A stretch of 64,000 nt of DNA from Chelatococcus caeni (GCF_014196925.1 NZ_JACIEN010000002.1:186001-250000); one strand, 5' to 3'; shown: positions 32,446 through 43,459, counted from the stretch's first letter. A program made the numbers and translations. The notes: a model not told the origin generated them from the sequence alone.

Positions 32446-32517
32446 CGCGGTTCCGATCAGGGGGGGCCTGGCCAGAGCGGGGAGCCTCGGCCGGGCGAGA
32501 CCGGTCACGACAGGTGG

Positions 32518-32546
32518 TTGGGCGTTCGGGCGCGAGCTGCTATCCT
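32518..32546 (+). promoter_or_regulatory. Candidate promoter for the 65-aa membrane protein gene
   Basis: TTGGGC at 32518-32523 and TATCCT at 32541-32546 with a 17-nt spacer, 31 bp before the GTG start. A match to -35/-10 by eye only. Confidence 0.35.
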
Positions 32547-32577
32547 GTCGGCCTCACCGGGTGAGACGAGGTGCGCT

Positions 32578-32775
32578 GTGGATGGCATGAAGCTGAGCGG
32601 CGGGGTGCGGGCATCGGACGAGGCCACGCTGACGAGCGGGCAGCGGCGGTTGCTTCTTGCCGGCTCGGCGGGCTTCGGCGTCGCACTCCTGGCGGCAGGG
32701 CTCTTCTTCTGGAGCCATTCGTCGCAGGCCGTCTTCGCCGACTGGCTGCTCACCGCGATCGCCGGCTGCTTCTGA
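32578..32775 (+). CDS. Small single-pass membrane protein, unknown
   Basis: A 65-aa protein starting GTG at 32578 (or ATG at 32587). It has a polar N-terminus (KLSGGVRASDEATLTSGQ), then one strong transmembrane helix (LLLAGSAGFGVALLAAGLFF) and a short tail WLLTAIAGCF. GAGACGAGG lies upstream and a plausible promoter is at 32518-32546. Its 3-prime end overlaps the convergent glycosyltransferase gene by 26 bp. I do not recognise the family. Its position between two glycosyltransferases suggests an envelope role, but nothing in the sequence proves it. Confidence 0.55.
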   Translation: MDGMKLSGGVRASDEATLTSGQRRLLLAGSAGFGVALLAAGLFFWSHSSQAVFADWLLTAIAGCF

Positions 32776-34714
32776 CCGGCCGGACGGCCATATCGGCCGG
32801 ATCCGTGCGGCGCCTTGCCGTTTCGGAGGTTCGGGCGAGGCCGTGTTCCGTCTTGTTCCAGCGGAACGGGCTGCGGATGAGCTCGATCACGCCCAGCCAG
32901 GCGGCGAAGGAGATCAGCACGAAATAGAGCGGCATCAGCGCGACATAGGGCGCGAGCCGCTGCAGATTGCGGCGGCGCAGGCCGATGAGGGCGGGCACGA
33001 CCATGGCAAGGCTGCCGGCGGCGAAGAGGGTGAGGCCGAGGGCGGCGAAGACGCGGCGCATCGGCGCATCGGCGGTGAACAGGCTGCCGTCGGCGAGCAT
33101 CAGCACCGATGTGACGAGGAAGATGGGAAAGAACAGCGCGGTCAGCACCGTGCCGGCCACCGTCGCGACGGCGCCCAGGGTGCCGGCGGGGCCCAGTTGC
33201 CGCAGCGCGGTTACCGGCTCGCGCGTATGCGTGACGCAGACCTGGAGCCATCCCTTCATCCATCGCGTGCGCTGGGCGAGCCAGGCCCGCAGGCGCGCCG
33301 GCGCCTCCTCCCGCGTCGTCGACGGCAGGTCCTCGACCGCGTAGCCGAGGCGCGCCAGCCTGAGCCCGAGGTCGGCATCCTCGGTGACGTTCCAGGCGTC
33401 CCAGGCATGGACGCTGCGCAGCGCCGCCGTCCGGAAATGATTGGACGTGCCGCCGAGCGGCACCGGGAAGCCGAAGGCGGCAAGGCCCGGATTGATGACG
33501 TCGAACAGCACGGCATACTCGATGGCGAACAGGCGCGTCAGCAGGCCGTCGTCGACATTGTCGATGGCGAGGTGGGCCTGCAGGCAGGCGACATGCGCAG
33601 GCGCGGCCGCAAGATGCCCGGCCGCCAGGCGCAGCTGCTGCGGCTCCGGCACGTCCTCGGCATCGTAGACGACCGTATATTCGCCGCGCGCCAGCTGCAG
33701 CGCCAGGTTGAGCGCGCGGGGCTTGGTGCGCGGCAGGCCCGGCGGCGCGACGACGACCTCGAACCAGGACGGAAGCGTCCGACGGCGCAGCGCCTCGGCG
33801 GTCGTCGCGTCGTCGCTCTCGATGACGAGCTTGATGTCGAGCTTGGCCGGCGGATAGTCGAGGCCCTTAAGGGCGGCGAGGAGCTGCGGCAGGACGCGCG
33901 CCTCCCGGTGCAGGGGCACGATGACGGTATAGGTCGGCAGCGCGTGGTCCTCCGGGCCGCGCCGCGGCGGGCGCCGGGGCGGCTCCAGGCAGCAGGCGAG
34001 GCGCACCGTCACCATGGCGATGAAGACGAGGCCGCAGAGCGAGGCGAACAGGCCGAAGGCCGCAGCCGGCGCCCGGACGAGGAGGAAGCTCATGACGCCC
34101 ACGGCGAGCGCGAGCAGGCCGATCTGCAGGCCGCTCATCTGGCCCCGGTAGGAGAGCGCGGCGGCCGCATCGGCAAGACCATTGGCGGCAAGATGGGCGA
34201 TGTGTCGGGGAAAGGCACGCAGCACCAGCCCGGTCAGCAGACGCGGCGTCGTGAGCGCCACGCCGGCATCGTGCCAGCGGGCGTGCTGCTCCATGAACCG
34301 GCCGAGATGCCGCACGCCCGGCGCGATGGCGAAGCGCAGGCCCTGCCCGTCGGGGTGCAGCGGCACGACGCCGGCGGTCAGGCATTCGGGAAAGCGTGCG
34401 CCGGCGCCGATGCGCACGTCGCGGCGCAGGAAAGGCATGCCCAGCGTCCCGGCGACGGCGGCATAGAGCCCCTCCTCGTCGATGGCGCCAGCGGCCAGCA
34501 GCGCCTCGAACGGCGAGACCCGCCACAGGCGTGCATATCGGCGAGCCTCGGCGAGAGCCTGTCCCGACACGCCGTGCTGCAGCAGAAAACCGATGCCGTC
34601 CCCGTCCGTTCCGTGGGTAAAACTTGTATAGCTTAAATAGACATCTTTATCTTCTTGATCAAAATGGCTTCGTGCTCCCCCGATGGTTTCGGGGGATAGA
34701 AATTCTGTCTTCAT
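32750..34714 (-). CDS. XagB-like processive glycosyltransferase (GT2) with N-terminal MshEN-like domain
   Basis: A 654-aa membrane glycosyltransferase. Residues about 45-150 resemble the T2SSE/MshEN N-domain (ARLWRVSPFEALLAAG, LYAAVAGTLGMPFL), as in XagB-type proteins. Two helices at about 190-240 precede the catalytic domain (TVIVPLHREARVLPQLL, VYDAEDVPEP near 350, NVTEDADLGLRLARLG, and QRTRWMKGW near 478, the QxxRW motif of processive synthases). Several C-terminal helices form the export channel. MshEN domains can bind cyclic di-GMP, so activity may be controlled by it. The 5-prime end is notably AT-rich, and the first 15 codons overlap a longer frame of the divergent binding-protein gene. 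Confidence 0.85.
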   Translation of the reverse strand: MKTEFLSPETIGGARSHFDQEDKDVYLSYTSFTHGTDGDGIGFLLQHGVSGQALAEARRYARLWRVSPFEALLAAGAIDEEGLYAAVAGTLGMPFLRRDVRIGAGARFPECLTAGVVPLHPDGQGLRFAIAPGVRHLGRFMEQHARWHDAGVALTTPRLLTGLVLRAFPRHIAHLAANGLADAAAALSYRGQMSGLQIGLLALAVGVMSFLLVRAPAAAFGLFASLCGLVFIAMVTVRLACCLEPPRRPPRRGPEDHALPTYTVIVPLHREARVLPQLLAALKGLDYPPAKLDIKLVIESDDATTAEALRRRTLPSWFEVVVAPPGLPRTKPRALNLALQLARGEYTVVYDAEDVPEPQQLRLAAGHLAAAPAHVACLQAHLAIDNVDDGLLTRLFAIEYAVLFDVINPGLAAFGFPVPLGGTSNHFRTAALRSVHAWDAWNVTEDADLGLRLARLGYAVEDLPSTTREEAPARLRAWLAQRTRWMKGWLQVCVTHTREPVTALRQLGPAGTLGAVATVAGTVLTALFFPIFLVTSVLMLADGSLFTADAPMRRVFAALGLTLFAAGSLAMVVPALIGLRRRNLQRLAPYVALMPLYFVLISFAAWLGVIELIRSPFRWNKTEHGLARTSETARRRTDPADMAVRPVRSSRRSR

Positions 34715-34895
34715 CTATTTTGCCCCACAACCCGTTCCACAGCTTATCCACAGGCGGGGATTTGTAAATTTCTTTGTAGGAATCGCCCGAGGCAGATCGC
34801 TGGCCGCCTGCGGCGCCCTCTTGCCGGCATTGATCCGCTGGCGCACAACTACAGGCGCCGGCCGGCCGCGGTCGGCGGGCGCTGGAGGAGACGGA

Positions 34896-35738
34896 GTGTT
34901 CAAGGGATCGCTGCTTGGCGTGCTCGCCCTCCTCGTCCTCCTCGGCGGACCCGTCTTCGCGGCGGAGGGGAGCGGGCCCGTCGTGCCCAATTTCTGGGAC
35001 ACGCGGACCCGCATCGAGAAGCCGGACCTGTCCTGGGTCCGGGTGGTCCGCGTCATGACCGACGACGAGTTCCCGCCGCTGCATTTCGCCGGCCCGGACG
35101 GCGTGCCGACGGGCTTTGCGGTCGAGCTCGCGCGGGCCGCCTGCGAGGTGCTCTCGGTTGCCTGCACGATCCAGGCCCGGCGGTTCGACACGCTGCTGCC
35201 CGCGCTCGAGGCCGGCCACGGCGACGTGGTCGCGGCCGGCATTCCGGTCACGGCGACGCTCAGGGAGGGCTTTGCGGTCACCTTTCCCTTCCACCGCATG
35301 CCGGCCCGCTTCGTCGTGCGACGCGAGAAGGCGCCGGACAGGCTCACGCCCGAGGTGCTGGCCGGTCACACGGTCGCGGTGATCGCCGACAGCGCACACG
35401 AAGCCTTCCTGAAGGCCTATTTCCCCGAGGCGGAGGCGAAGCCCTATGCCAATCTCATCGCCGCGCGCGAGGCGCTGAGGGCCGGCGAGGTCGATTACCT
35501 GTTCGGGGACGGGATGAGCCTTGCCCTGTGGCTCAACGGGCGGGTGGCCGACGACTGCTGTCGTTTCGTCGGCGGTCCCTATCTCGAGAGCCGCTATTTC
35601 GGCGAGGGCGTGGGCTTCGTGCTGCGCAAGGACGACAAGGTGCTGAGGCGCGCCTTCGACTACGCACTGCAGCGCCTGTGGGAGAACGGCACCTATACCG
35701 AGCTCTACCTGCGCTATTTCCCGGTCGGCTTCTATTGA
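34896..35738 (+). CDS. Orphan periplasmic substrate-binding protein (SBP_bac_3)
   Basis: A 280-aa protein with a signal peptide (hydrophobic LLGVLALLVLLGGPVFA, then AEG). A polar-amino-acid-binding fold follows: RVMTDDEFPPLHFAG, PTGFAVELARAACEVL, IQARRFDTLLPALEAGHGDV, VAVIADSAHEAFL and LWENGTYTELYLRYFP. The start is GTG 34896 with GGAGGAG upstream; the frame extends to 34683 but would bury the signal peptide. No ABC permease or ATPase gene is adjacent, so it may supply a distant transporter or act as a sensor. It is divergent from the XagB-like gene. Confidence 0.88.
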   Translation: MFKGSLLGVLALLVLLGGPVFAAEGSGPVVPNFWDTRTRIEKPDLSWVRVVRVMTDDEFPPLHFAGPDGVPTGFAVELARAACEVLSVACTIQARRFDTLLPALEAGHGDVVAAGIPVTATLREGFAVTFPFHRMPARFVVRREKAPDRLTPEVLAGHTVAVIADSAHEAFLKAYFPEAEAKPYANLIAAREALRAGEVDYLFGDGMSLALWLNGRVADDCCRFVGGPYLESRYFGEGVGFVLRKDDKVLRRAFDYALQRLWENGTYTELYLRYFPVGFY

Positions 35739-35857
35739 CCTTTCCGGGATTTGGCCGGAAATGCCGCGTTGACGCAACCGGGCGCCCTACCTAGTGTCGC
35801 GCCCGCCGCAGCCTTGCCTTGGCCGGCGTCCCCATCCTTCTTGAAGAGACGAGTATC

Positions 35858-37561
35858 ATGACGCATCCGCTCCAGCTCGATCCCGCGCTCGTCGAGGCCG
35901 CCCGCGCCTCGGCCGCCTGGCCGTTCGAGGAAGCGCGCAAACTCGTTGCGCGCCTGGAGCGGTCGGGCAAGAAAGAGGCCCTGTTCGAGACGGGCTACGG
36001 CCCCTCGGGCCTGCCGCACATCGGCACCTTCGGCGAGGTGGCGCGCACCTCCATGGTGCGCCACGCCTTCCGCGTGCTGACGGAGGATCGCATCCCGACG
36101 CGGCTCGTCGCCTTCTCCGACGACATGGACGGGCTGCGCAAGGTGCCGGACAACGTGCCGAACCGCGACATGCTCGCCGCGCATATCGGCAAGCCGCTGA
36201 CGCGGGTGCCCGATCCCTTCGGCACGCACGAGAGCTTCGGCCACCACAACAACGCCCGCCTGCGCGCCTTCCTCGATGCCTTCGGCTTCGACTACACCTT
36301 CATGTCGGCGACCGAGTGCTACACCGCCGGCCGCTTCGACGACACGCTGCGTCTCGTCGTCGAGCGCTATGACGAGGTGATGGCGATCATGCTGCCGAGC
36401 CTCAGGGCGGAGCGGGCGCAGAGCTATTCGCCCTTCCTGCCCGTCCATCCGAAGACCGGCATCGTGATGCAGGTGCCGATCGAGGAGGTGAGGAAGGACA
36501 GCGCCACCATCGTCTGGCGCGATCCCGACACGGGCGAGCGCTTCGAGACGCCGGTCACGGGCGGCCATGCCAAGCTGCAGTGGAAGCCGGACTGGGCGAT
36601 GCGCTGGGTGGCGCTCGGCGTCGACTACGAGATGGCGGGCAAGGATCTCATCGATTCCGTGCGCCTGTCGGGCCAGATCGCCCGCGCGCTCGGCGCCGCG
36701 CCGCCCGAGGGCTTCAACTACGAGCTCTTCCTCGACGAGAACGGCCAGAAGATCTCGAAGTCGAAGGGCAACGGCCTCACCATCGAGGAGTGGCTGCGCT
36801 ACGGCACGCCCGAAAGCCTCGCCCTCTTCATGTACAACAAGCCGCGCGAGGCCAAGCGCCTGTTCTTCGACGTCATCCCGCGCCATGTCGACGATTATCT
36901 CGGCTTCCTCAACGCCTATGGCCGGCAGGAGTGGAAGCACCGGCTCGGCAACCCGGCCTGGCACATCCACGCCGGCGAGCCGCCGGCGCCGGAGACGATC
37001 GAGGCGGCCGGGGCCAACGGGACGTCGACGCAGCTCACCTTCGGCATGCTGCTGAACCTCGCCGGCGTCGCCAATTCCGAGGATCCGGCGGTGCTGTGGG
37101 GCTTCATCCGTCGCTATGCGCCGGGCGCGTCGCCCGAGACGCATCCCCGGCTCGCCAAGCTCGTCGGCTATGCCGTCAACTACTTCCGCGACTTCGTGCG
37201 CCCGGCCAAGACGTTCCGGGCGGCGAGCGAGGCGGAGCGGGCGGCGCTGGCCGATCTCGACAACGAGCTCGCGGCGCTCGAGGGATCGAGCGACGCCGAT
37301 GCCCTGCAGGCGGTCGTCTACGAGGTTGGGCGCCGGCATTTCCCCGATCTCAGCGGCAAGACGAAGAGCCCGGACGGGCGCCCGGGCGTCTCGCAGCAGT
37401 GGTTCTCGAGCGTCTACCAGGTGCTGCTCGGCGAAGAGCGCGGGCCGCGCTTCGGCTCCTTCATCGCCCTCTACGGCGTCGCGGAGACGCGGGCGCTGAT
37501 CGAGAAGGCGCTGTCCGGCGTCCTCCTGGCCGAGCACGAGGCCTTCCTCGCGGCGCGTTGA
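35858..37561 (+). CDS. lysS: Lysyl-tRNA synthetase, class I
   Basis: A 567-aa class I LysRS that charges tRNA-Lys. The Rossmann-fold signatures are PHIGTF (HIGH-type, about 53-58) and KISKSKG (KMSKS-type, about 298-304). The class II LysRS motifs are absent. This archaeal-type enzyme is standard in alphaproteobacteria and in some spirochaetes. The ATG at 35858 ([15 protein letters not shown]) follows AGAGACGAG; an upstream in-frame start at 35819 is unlikely. The gene appears monocistronic, with 116 bp to ubiE. Confidence 0.95.
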   Translation: MTHPLQLDPALVEAARASAAWPFEEARKLVARLERSGKKEALFETGYGPSGLPHIGTFGEVARTSMVRHAFRVLTEDRIPTRLVAFSDDMDGLRKVPDNVPNRDMLAAHIGKPLTRVPDPFGTHESFGHHNNARLRAFLDAFGFDYTFMSATECYTAGRFDDTLRLVVERYDEVMAIMLPSLRAERAQSYSPFLPVHPKTGIVMQVPIEEVRKDSATIVWRDPDTGERFETPVTGGHAKLQWKPDWAMRWVALGVDYEMAGKDLIDSVRLSGQIARALGAAPPEGFNYELFLDENGQKISKSKGNGLTIEEWLRYGTPESLALFMYNKPREAKRLFFDVIPRHVDDYLGFLNAYGRQEWKHRLGNPAWHIHAGEPPAPETIEAAGANGTSTQLTFGMLLNLAGVANSEDPAVLWGFIRRYAPGASPETHPRLAKLVGYAVNYFRDFVRPAKTFRAASEAERAALADLDNELAALEGSSDADALQAVVYEVGRRHFPDLSGKTKSPDGRPGVSQQWFSSVYQVLLGEERGPRFGSFIALYGVAETRALIEKALSGVLLAEHEAFLAAR

Positions 37562-37677
37562 GCCGGTCCAAGGTGCGGCGCGCGGTTTTCGGGTGACGAC
37601 CCGGGGGCGCGACGTGCCGTGCCATGGCGCGGCCGCGCCGGCCGGGCTATGGTCCCGGCGTTCGATGAGGTGGGACG

Positions 37678-38436
37678 ATGACGGCAGCGCGCGACGAAGA
37701 CACGCATTTCGGCTTCTCGAACGTGAGGCTCACGGACAAGCAGCGCCTCGTCGACGATGTCTTTCACAAGGTCGCCGGCCGCTATGACCTGATGAACGAC
37801 CTCATGTCGGCCGGCCTGCACCGGGCGTGGAAGGATGCGCTCATCTCCACGCTGCGCCCGCCGCGGCACCGGCCCTTCCACCATCTCGACGTCGCCGGCG
37901 GCACCGGTGACGTCGCCTTCCGCGTGAGCGACGCCGGCGGGCCGGACACCAAGGTCACGGTGCTCGACATCAATGGCGAGATGCTCGCCGTCGGGCGCGA
38001 CCGGGCGGCGGCGCGCCATGCGCACGACATCGAGTTCGTGCAGGGCAATGCCGAGAGCCTGCCCTTTCCGGACCGCAGCTTCGACGCCTATACGATCGCC
38101 TTCGGCATCCGCAACGTGCCGCGCATCGAACTTGCCCTGAAGGAGGCGCACCGCGTGCTGAAGCGCGGCGGCCGCTTCCTGTGCCTCGAGTTCAGCCGGG
38201 TCGACGTGCCGGTGCTCGATGCGATCTACGACGCCTATTCCTTCAACGTCATCCCGACGATGGGCCGCATGGTGACGGGTGACGGCGAGCCCTACCGCTA
38301 TCTCGTCGAATCGATCCGCAAGTTCCCCAACGCCCGCACCTTCGCCGGCATGATCGAGGAAGCGGGCTTCGTGCGCGTCACGGCCCGGCCGATGACGGGC
38401 GGCATCGTCGCCCTGCATTCCGGCTGGAAGATCTGA
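37678..38436 (+). CDS. ubiE: Ubiquinone/menaquinone biosynthesis C-methyltransferase UbiE
   Basis: A 252-aa SAM methyltransferase that C-methylates the benzoquinol ring in ubiquinone synthesis. Signatures: [19 protein letters not shown] (UbiE motif 1), [15 protein letters not shown] (SAM motif I), IAFGIRNVP and [15 protein letters not shown] (motif 2). The C-terminus [12 protein letters not shown] is conserved. GAGGTGGGACG precedes the ATG. The ubiB start is 7 bp after the stop; ubiE-ubiB-coaBC-dut is a conserved rhizobial order. Confidence 0.97.
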   Translation: MTAARDEDTHFGFSNVRLTDKQRLVDDVFHKVAGRYDLMNDLMSAGLHRAWKDALISTLRPPRHRPFHHLDVAGGTGDVAFRVSDAGGPDTKVTVLDINGEMLAVGRDRAAARHAHDIEFVQGNAESLPFPDRSFDAYTIAFGIRNVPRIELALKEAHRVLKRGGRFLCLEFSRVDVPVLDAIYDAYSFNVIPTMGRMVTGDGEPYRYLVESIRKFPNARTFAGMIEEAGFVRVTARPMTGGIVALHSGWKI

Positions 38437-38443
38437 GGCGGTC

Positions 38444-40012
38444 GTGATCTCAGCGCTCGTCCACTGCTTCAGGCTCGCCCGCGTCGGCTTCGTGCTGGCG
38501 CGCGAAGGGGCGCTTTCCCTGACCGACGTCGCCCCGCTGCCGCCGGCGATGCGCCTCATGATCTCGCTCGGCCGCACCGTCGAGCGGCGCGGCGCGCGCG
38601 AGAGCGGTTCGCGCCTTGCGGCGGCGATGACGCGGCTCGGGCCCTCCTACGTCAAGTTCGGCCAGTTCCTGGCGACGCGGCCCGACGTCGTCGGCGTGCG
38701 CGCGGCGGCCGATCTCGAGAGCCTGCAGGACCGGCTGCCGCCCTTTCCGCGCGAGGAGGCGGTGCGCACCATCGAGGAAGCCTTCGATGTGCCCATCGAC
38801 AGGCTGTTCAGCGACTTCGGCCCGGCGCTCGCCGCGGCCTCCATCGCCCAGGTGCACAAGGCGCGCATCGGCGAGGGCGAGGGAGCGCTGACGGTCGCGG
38901 TCAAGGTGCTGCGGCCGGGGGTGCGCGAGCGCTTCGCACGCGATCTCGCCTCCATGCGCTTTGCCGCCGCCATGGCGGAGCGCCTGTTCCCGTCCATGCG
39001 GCGCCTCAGGCCCATCGAGGTGGTGGAGACGCTGGCGCGCTCCGTCGCCATGGAGATGGACCTGAGGCTCGAGGCAGCGGCGCTGTCGGAGCTCGGCGAG
39101 AACACCCGCGACGACGTCGACTTCCGCGTGCCGGACGTGAAGTGGGACCTCACCGCCCGCGACGTGATGACGAGCGAGTGGGTGGACGGCACGCCGCTGT
39201 CGGACATGGCGGCGCTGGTCGCCGCCGGCCACGACCGCGTGGTGCTGGCGCGCACGGTCATCCAGTCCTTCCTGCGCCAGGCGCTGCGCGACGGCTTCTT
39301 CCATGCCGACATGCATCCCGGCAATCTCTTCGTCGATCCCGAGGGGCGGCTCGTCGCGGTCGACTGCGGCATCATGGGCCGGCTCGGCCACAAGGAGCGG
39401 CGCTTCCTTGCGGAGATCCTCCTCGGCTTCATCACGCGCAACTACCGCCGCGTGGCGGAGGTGCATTTCGAGGCGGGCTACGTGCCGCGCCACCACAGCA
39501 TCGCGGATTTTGCCCAGGCCATCCGCGCCATCGGCGAGCCGATCCACGACCGGCGCGCCGACGAAATCTCGATGGCGAAGCTCCTGACGCTTCTCTTCGA
39601 GATCACGGCGCTGTTCGACATGAACACGCGCACCGAGCTCGTGATGCTGCAGAAGACCATGGTGGTGGTCGAGGGCGTGGCGCGCTCGCTCGACCCGCGC
39701 CTCGACATGTGGTCGACGGCCGACCCGGTCGTGCGCCAGTGGATCGAGCGCAACCTCGGCCCCGTCGGCCGGCTGGAGGAGGCCGGGCGCGGCGCTTTGT
39801 CGATCGCGGGCTTCGCCGGGCACCTGCCGTCGATCCTCAACCGCGGCGAGCGCATCGTCGAGCAGCTCGAGATCGCCGGCGAGCGCGGCTTCCTGCTCGC
39901 GCCGGAAAGCGTCGCCGACATCGGCCGCGCCGAGGCCCGCCGCGCCCGCTGGGGCAACCTGGCGCTGTGGGTCATCGCGGCCATCCTGGCCGCCATGTGG
40001 CTCGGCGGCTGA
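38444..40012 (+). CDS. ubiB: Ubiquinone biosynthesis accessory kinase-like protein UbiB
   Basis: A 522-aa ABC1/ADCK atypical kinase supporting ubiquinone synthesis at the inner membrane. Visible: the KxGQ motif YVKFGQFLATRPDVVG, the Ala-rich nucleotide loop LAAASIAQVHKA in place of a Gly-rich loop, catalytic HADMHPGNLFVD, the metal-binding VDCGIMGRLG, and a C-terminal transmembrane helix (NLALWVIAAILAAMWLGG). GTG start with GAGGCGG. It is likely co-transcribed with ubiE. Confidence 0.96.
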   Translation: MISALVHCFRLARVGFVLAREGALSLTDVAPLPPAMRLMISLGRTVERRGARESGSRLAAAMTRLGPSYVKFGQFLATRPDVVGVRAAADLESLQDRLPPFPREEAVRTIEEAFDVPIDRLFSDFGPALAAASIAQVHKARIGEGEGALTVAVKVLRPGVRERFARDLASMRFAAAMAERLFPSMRRLRPIEVVETLARSVAMEMDLRLEAAALSELGENTRDDVDFRVPDVKWDLTARDVMTSEWVDGTPLSDMAALVAAGHDRVVLARTVIQSFLRQALRDGFFHADMHPGNLFVDPEGRLVAVDCGIMGRLGHKERRFLAEILLGFITRNYRRVAEVHFEAGYVPRHHSIADFAQAIRAIGEPIHDRRADEISMAKLLTLLFEITALFDMNTRTELVMLQKTMVVVEGVARSLDPRLDMWSTADPVVRQWIERNLGPVGRLEEAGRGALSIAGFAGHLPSILNRGERIVEQLEIAGERGFLLAPESVADIGRAEARRARWGNLALWVIAAILAAMWLGG

Positions 40013-40184
40013 AAATCCGCCACTCTGCACGTTAAGGTTGATACTTCATTTCCGTGCCGAGGGCTTCCATGGCGCGCTGAACTGTTTGCGTGCTGTGCAC
40101 GACGCGCTAGTTTGCGCGTCGCGCCGCGCCGGCCTCGCTCGCCCAAGCGCCCGGCGCCGGATCGATCCTCGACGGGAGCGGCGC

Positions 40185-41393
40185 GTGACCAAGCGTATCC
40201 TTCTCATCATCGGTGGCGGCATCGCGGCCTACAAGTCGCTCGATCTCATCCGCCGCCTGAAGGAGCGCGGCTATTCCGTGCGTGCGATCCTGACGAAGGG
40301 CGGCGCGGAATTCATCACGCCGCTCTCCGTCGCCAGCCTGTCGCGCGAGCGCACTTTCACCGACCTCTTCTCGCTGACCGACGAGGCGGACATCGGCCAT
40401 ATCGAATTGTCGCGCTCGGCCGACCTCCTCGTCGTCGCGCCGGCGACGGCCGACCTTCTCGCCAAGATGGCGGGCGGCCATGCCGACGATCTCGCCTCGA
40501 CGGCGCTTCTTGCTACCGACAAGCCGGTCCTCGTCGCCCCGGCGATGAACCCGCGCATGTGGCAGCACCCGGCCACGCGCCGCAACATGGCGCTCCTCGA
40601 AGCCGATGGCGTCGCCGTCGTGGGGCCGAACGAGGGGGCGATGGCCGAGCGCGGCGAGTTCGGCCCCGGCCGCATGGCCGAGCCGATGGAGATCCTGGCC
40701 GCCGTCGAGCGGCTTCTCGGCGGTGCGGACCTGCCGCTCGCCGGCCGCCACGTCCTCGTCACGTCGGGGCCGACGCACGAGCCGATCGATCCCGTGCGCT
40801 ACATCGCCAACCGCTCCTCCGGGCGCCAGGGGCACGCCATCGCCGCAGCCGCGGCTGCCGCCGGGGCGCGGGTGACGCTCGTGTCCGGGCCGGTCGCCAT
40901 CGCCCCGCCCGCGGGGGTGACGACGGTGGAGGTCGAGACCGCCCGCGAGATGCTGGCGGCGGTCGAGGCGGCGCTGCCGGCCGATGCCGCGGTCTTCGCC
41001 GCGGCGGTGGCGGACTGGCGCACGGCGGGCGAAGCCGCTCAGAAGATGAAGAAGAACGGCAAGGGCACCCCCCAGCTCGCCCTCGTCGAGAACCCCGACA
41101 TCCTCGCCACCATCGCGCATCGTGCCGAGCAGCGGCCCGGCCTCGTCGTCGGCTTTGCGGCCGAGACGGAGAAGGTGGTGGAGCATGCCCGCCAGAAGCG
41201 CCTGCGCAAGGGCTGCAACTGGATCGTCGCCAATGACGTCGGCCCCGGCACGGGGGTGATGGGCGGCACGCGCAACACGGTGCATCTCGTCACCGGCGAA
41301 GGCGTCGAGGACTGGCCGACCATGGACAAGGACGAGGTGGCGCGCCGGCTCGTGGCCCGCATCGCCGCCGCCATGCCGAAGGGATCCGCATGA
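40185..41393 (+). CDS. coaBC: Bifunctional phosphopantothenoylcysteine decarboxylase / phosphopantothenate-cysteine ligase
   Basis: A 402-aa coenzyme A enzyme. The N-terminal CoaC flavodomain (about 1-185) has [31 protein letters not shown] and the PAMNPRMW clamp. The C-terminal CoaB domain (about 186-402) has [28 protein letters not shown], and [20 protein letters not shown]. The GTG start at 40185 follows GGGAG; the frame extends to 40038 without conserved sequence. It overlaps dut by ATGA. Confidence 0.96.
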   Translation: MTKRILLIIGGGIAAYKSLDLIRRLKERGYSVRAILTKGGAEFITPLSVASLSRERTFTDLFSLTDEADIGHIELSRSADLLVVAPATADLLAKMAGGHADDLASTALLATDKPVLVAPAMNPRMWQHPATRRNMALLEADGVAVVGPNEGAMAERGEFGPGRMAEPMEILAAVERLLGGADLPLAGRHVLVTSGPTHEPIDPVRYIANRSSGRQGHAIAAAAAAAGARVTLVSGPVAIAPPAGVTTVEVETAREMLAAVEAALPADAAVFAAAVADWRTAGEAAQKMKKNGKGTPQLALVENPDILATIAHRAEQRPGLVVGFAAETEKVVEHARQKRLRKGCNWIVANDVGPGTGVMGGTRNTVHLVTGEGVEDWPTMDKDEVARRLVARIAAAMPKGSA

Positions 41394-41860
41394 CACCGAC
41401 GCCGCCTGCCGAACCGCTCGTCGAGGTCGTGCGCCTGCCGCATGCGGGCGACCTGCCGCTGCCACGCTACGAGAGCGCGCATGCCGCGGGGCTCGATCTG
41501 ATGGCAGCCGTACCCGCCGGTGGGCCGGTGACGCTGCCGCCCGGCGGCCGCGCGCTCGTGCCCACGGGTTTCGCGATGGCGTTGCCCCCGGGCTACGAGG
41601 CGCAGGTGCGGCCACGCTCCGGCCTTGCCCTGAAGCACGGCGTGACCGTTCTCAACGCGCCGGGGACCGTGGATGCGGATTACCGCGGCGAGATCGGTGT
41701 TATTCTGATCAACACGGGTGCAGCGGATTTTACGGTGAGCCGCGGCATGCGCATTGCACAGCTGGTCGTCGCGCCCGTGCGGCAGGTCCGGTTCGCGGAA
41801 GTCGACCGGCTCGGCGCGACGGAGCGCGGCGCCGGCGGTTTCGGGTCGACCGGCGTGTGA
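41390..41860 (+). CDS. dut: Deoxyuridine 5'-triphosphate nucleotidohydrolase (dUTPase)
   Basis: A 156-aa trimeric dUTPase that keeps uracil out of DNA and makes dUMP. The five motifs are present in order: [12 protein letters not shown]-like motif [12 protein letters not shown] (II), [18 protein letters not shown] (III, catalytic Asp), [12 protein letters not shown] (IV) and [11 protein letters not shown] (V). Its ATG overlaps the coaBC stop by 4 bp. The Rrf2 gene follows 33 bp later. Confidence 0.97.
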   Translation: MTPTPPAEPLVEVVRLPHAGDLPLPRYESAHAAGLDLMAAVPAGGPVTLPPGGRALVPTGFAMALPPGYEAQVRPRSGLALKHGVTVLNAPGTVDADYRGEIGVILINTGAADFTVSRGMRIAQLVVAPVRQVRFAEVDRLGATERGAGGFGSTGV

Positions 41861-41893
41861 CCCGCGAGAAGCAGACGAAGAGGAACGACGACA

Positions 41894-42346
41894 ATGATCC
41901 TGCTCTCCCGGCGCAGCCTTCTCGCCATCGCCGCCGTGGTCGACGTGGCCATCCACGCCCGGCCGAGCCCGGTGGCGGCGAAGCTGCTCGCGGCCCGTCA
42001 CAACCTGCCGCCGCGCCATCTCGAGACGGTGCTGCAGCAACTCGTGCGGGCCGGCATCCTCAAGGGAGTGCGGGGACCGCGCGGCGGCTATGAACTCGCG
42101 CGCGAGCGCCGCCGCATCACGGCCGGCGAGATCGTGCGGGCGGCGATGGCGACCTCGACGGAGGAATCGCTGCCGCCCGTGCCGGAATCCGCCCTCGTCG
42201 ACCTCGTCGTCGGGCCGGTGGTGCGTGATGCCGGGGAGGCCTTTCTCAGGATCCTCGACGAATCGACGGTCGAAGACCTGTGCCGACGCGCCGAGGAGGC
42301 CGCGGTCTTCGGGCTCGTGCCGTCATCGGTCGATTTTACGATATAG
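41894..42346 (+). CDS. Rrf2 family transcriptional regulator lacking an Fe-S cluster motif
   Basis: A 150-aa protein with the Rrf2 winged HTH: RRSLLAIAAVVDVAIHA, HLETVLQQLVRAGILKGVRG and GPRGGYELARERRRITAGEI. The three-Cys cluster of IscR/NsrR is missing (one Cys, in VEDLCRRA), so it resembles the cluster-free CymR/CysR branch. The adjacent gene is cysteine synthase, so control of cysteine metabolism is the obvious inference. An AT-rich spacer with an inverted repeat separates it from cysK. Confidence 0.9.
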   Translation: MILLSRRSLLAIAAVVDVAIHARPSPVAAKLLAARHNLPPRHLETVLQQLVRAGILKGVRGPRGGYELARERRRITAGEIVRAAMATSTEESLPPVPESALVDLVVGPVVRDAGEAFLRILDESTVEDLCRRAEEAAVFGLVPSSVDFTI

Positions 42347-42467
42347 AATGTGAATATAGGAATATTATCGACAGTCTTTGTGTAAATATGCTATCGGGGC
42401 TGAGGTTCAATCGCCTGGCCTGCCTTTCACTTCTGCGGCAGGCCGGCAGAAGGGTGGAGACGAGATC
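42347..42467 (+). promoter_or_regulatory. cysK promoter region with possible Rrf2 operator
   Basis: An AT-rich spacer in a GC-rich genome. TCGACA (42368-42373) and CTATCG (42391-42396), 17 nt apart, are a possible -35/-10. Just upstream, GAATATAGGAATATT (about 42351-42365) forms an imperfect inverted repeat of AATAT arms, a fair candidate site for the upstream Rrf2 regulator. Confidence 0.4.
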
Positions 42468-43454
<987 letters not shown>

Positions 43455-43459
43455 TCTTT

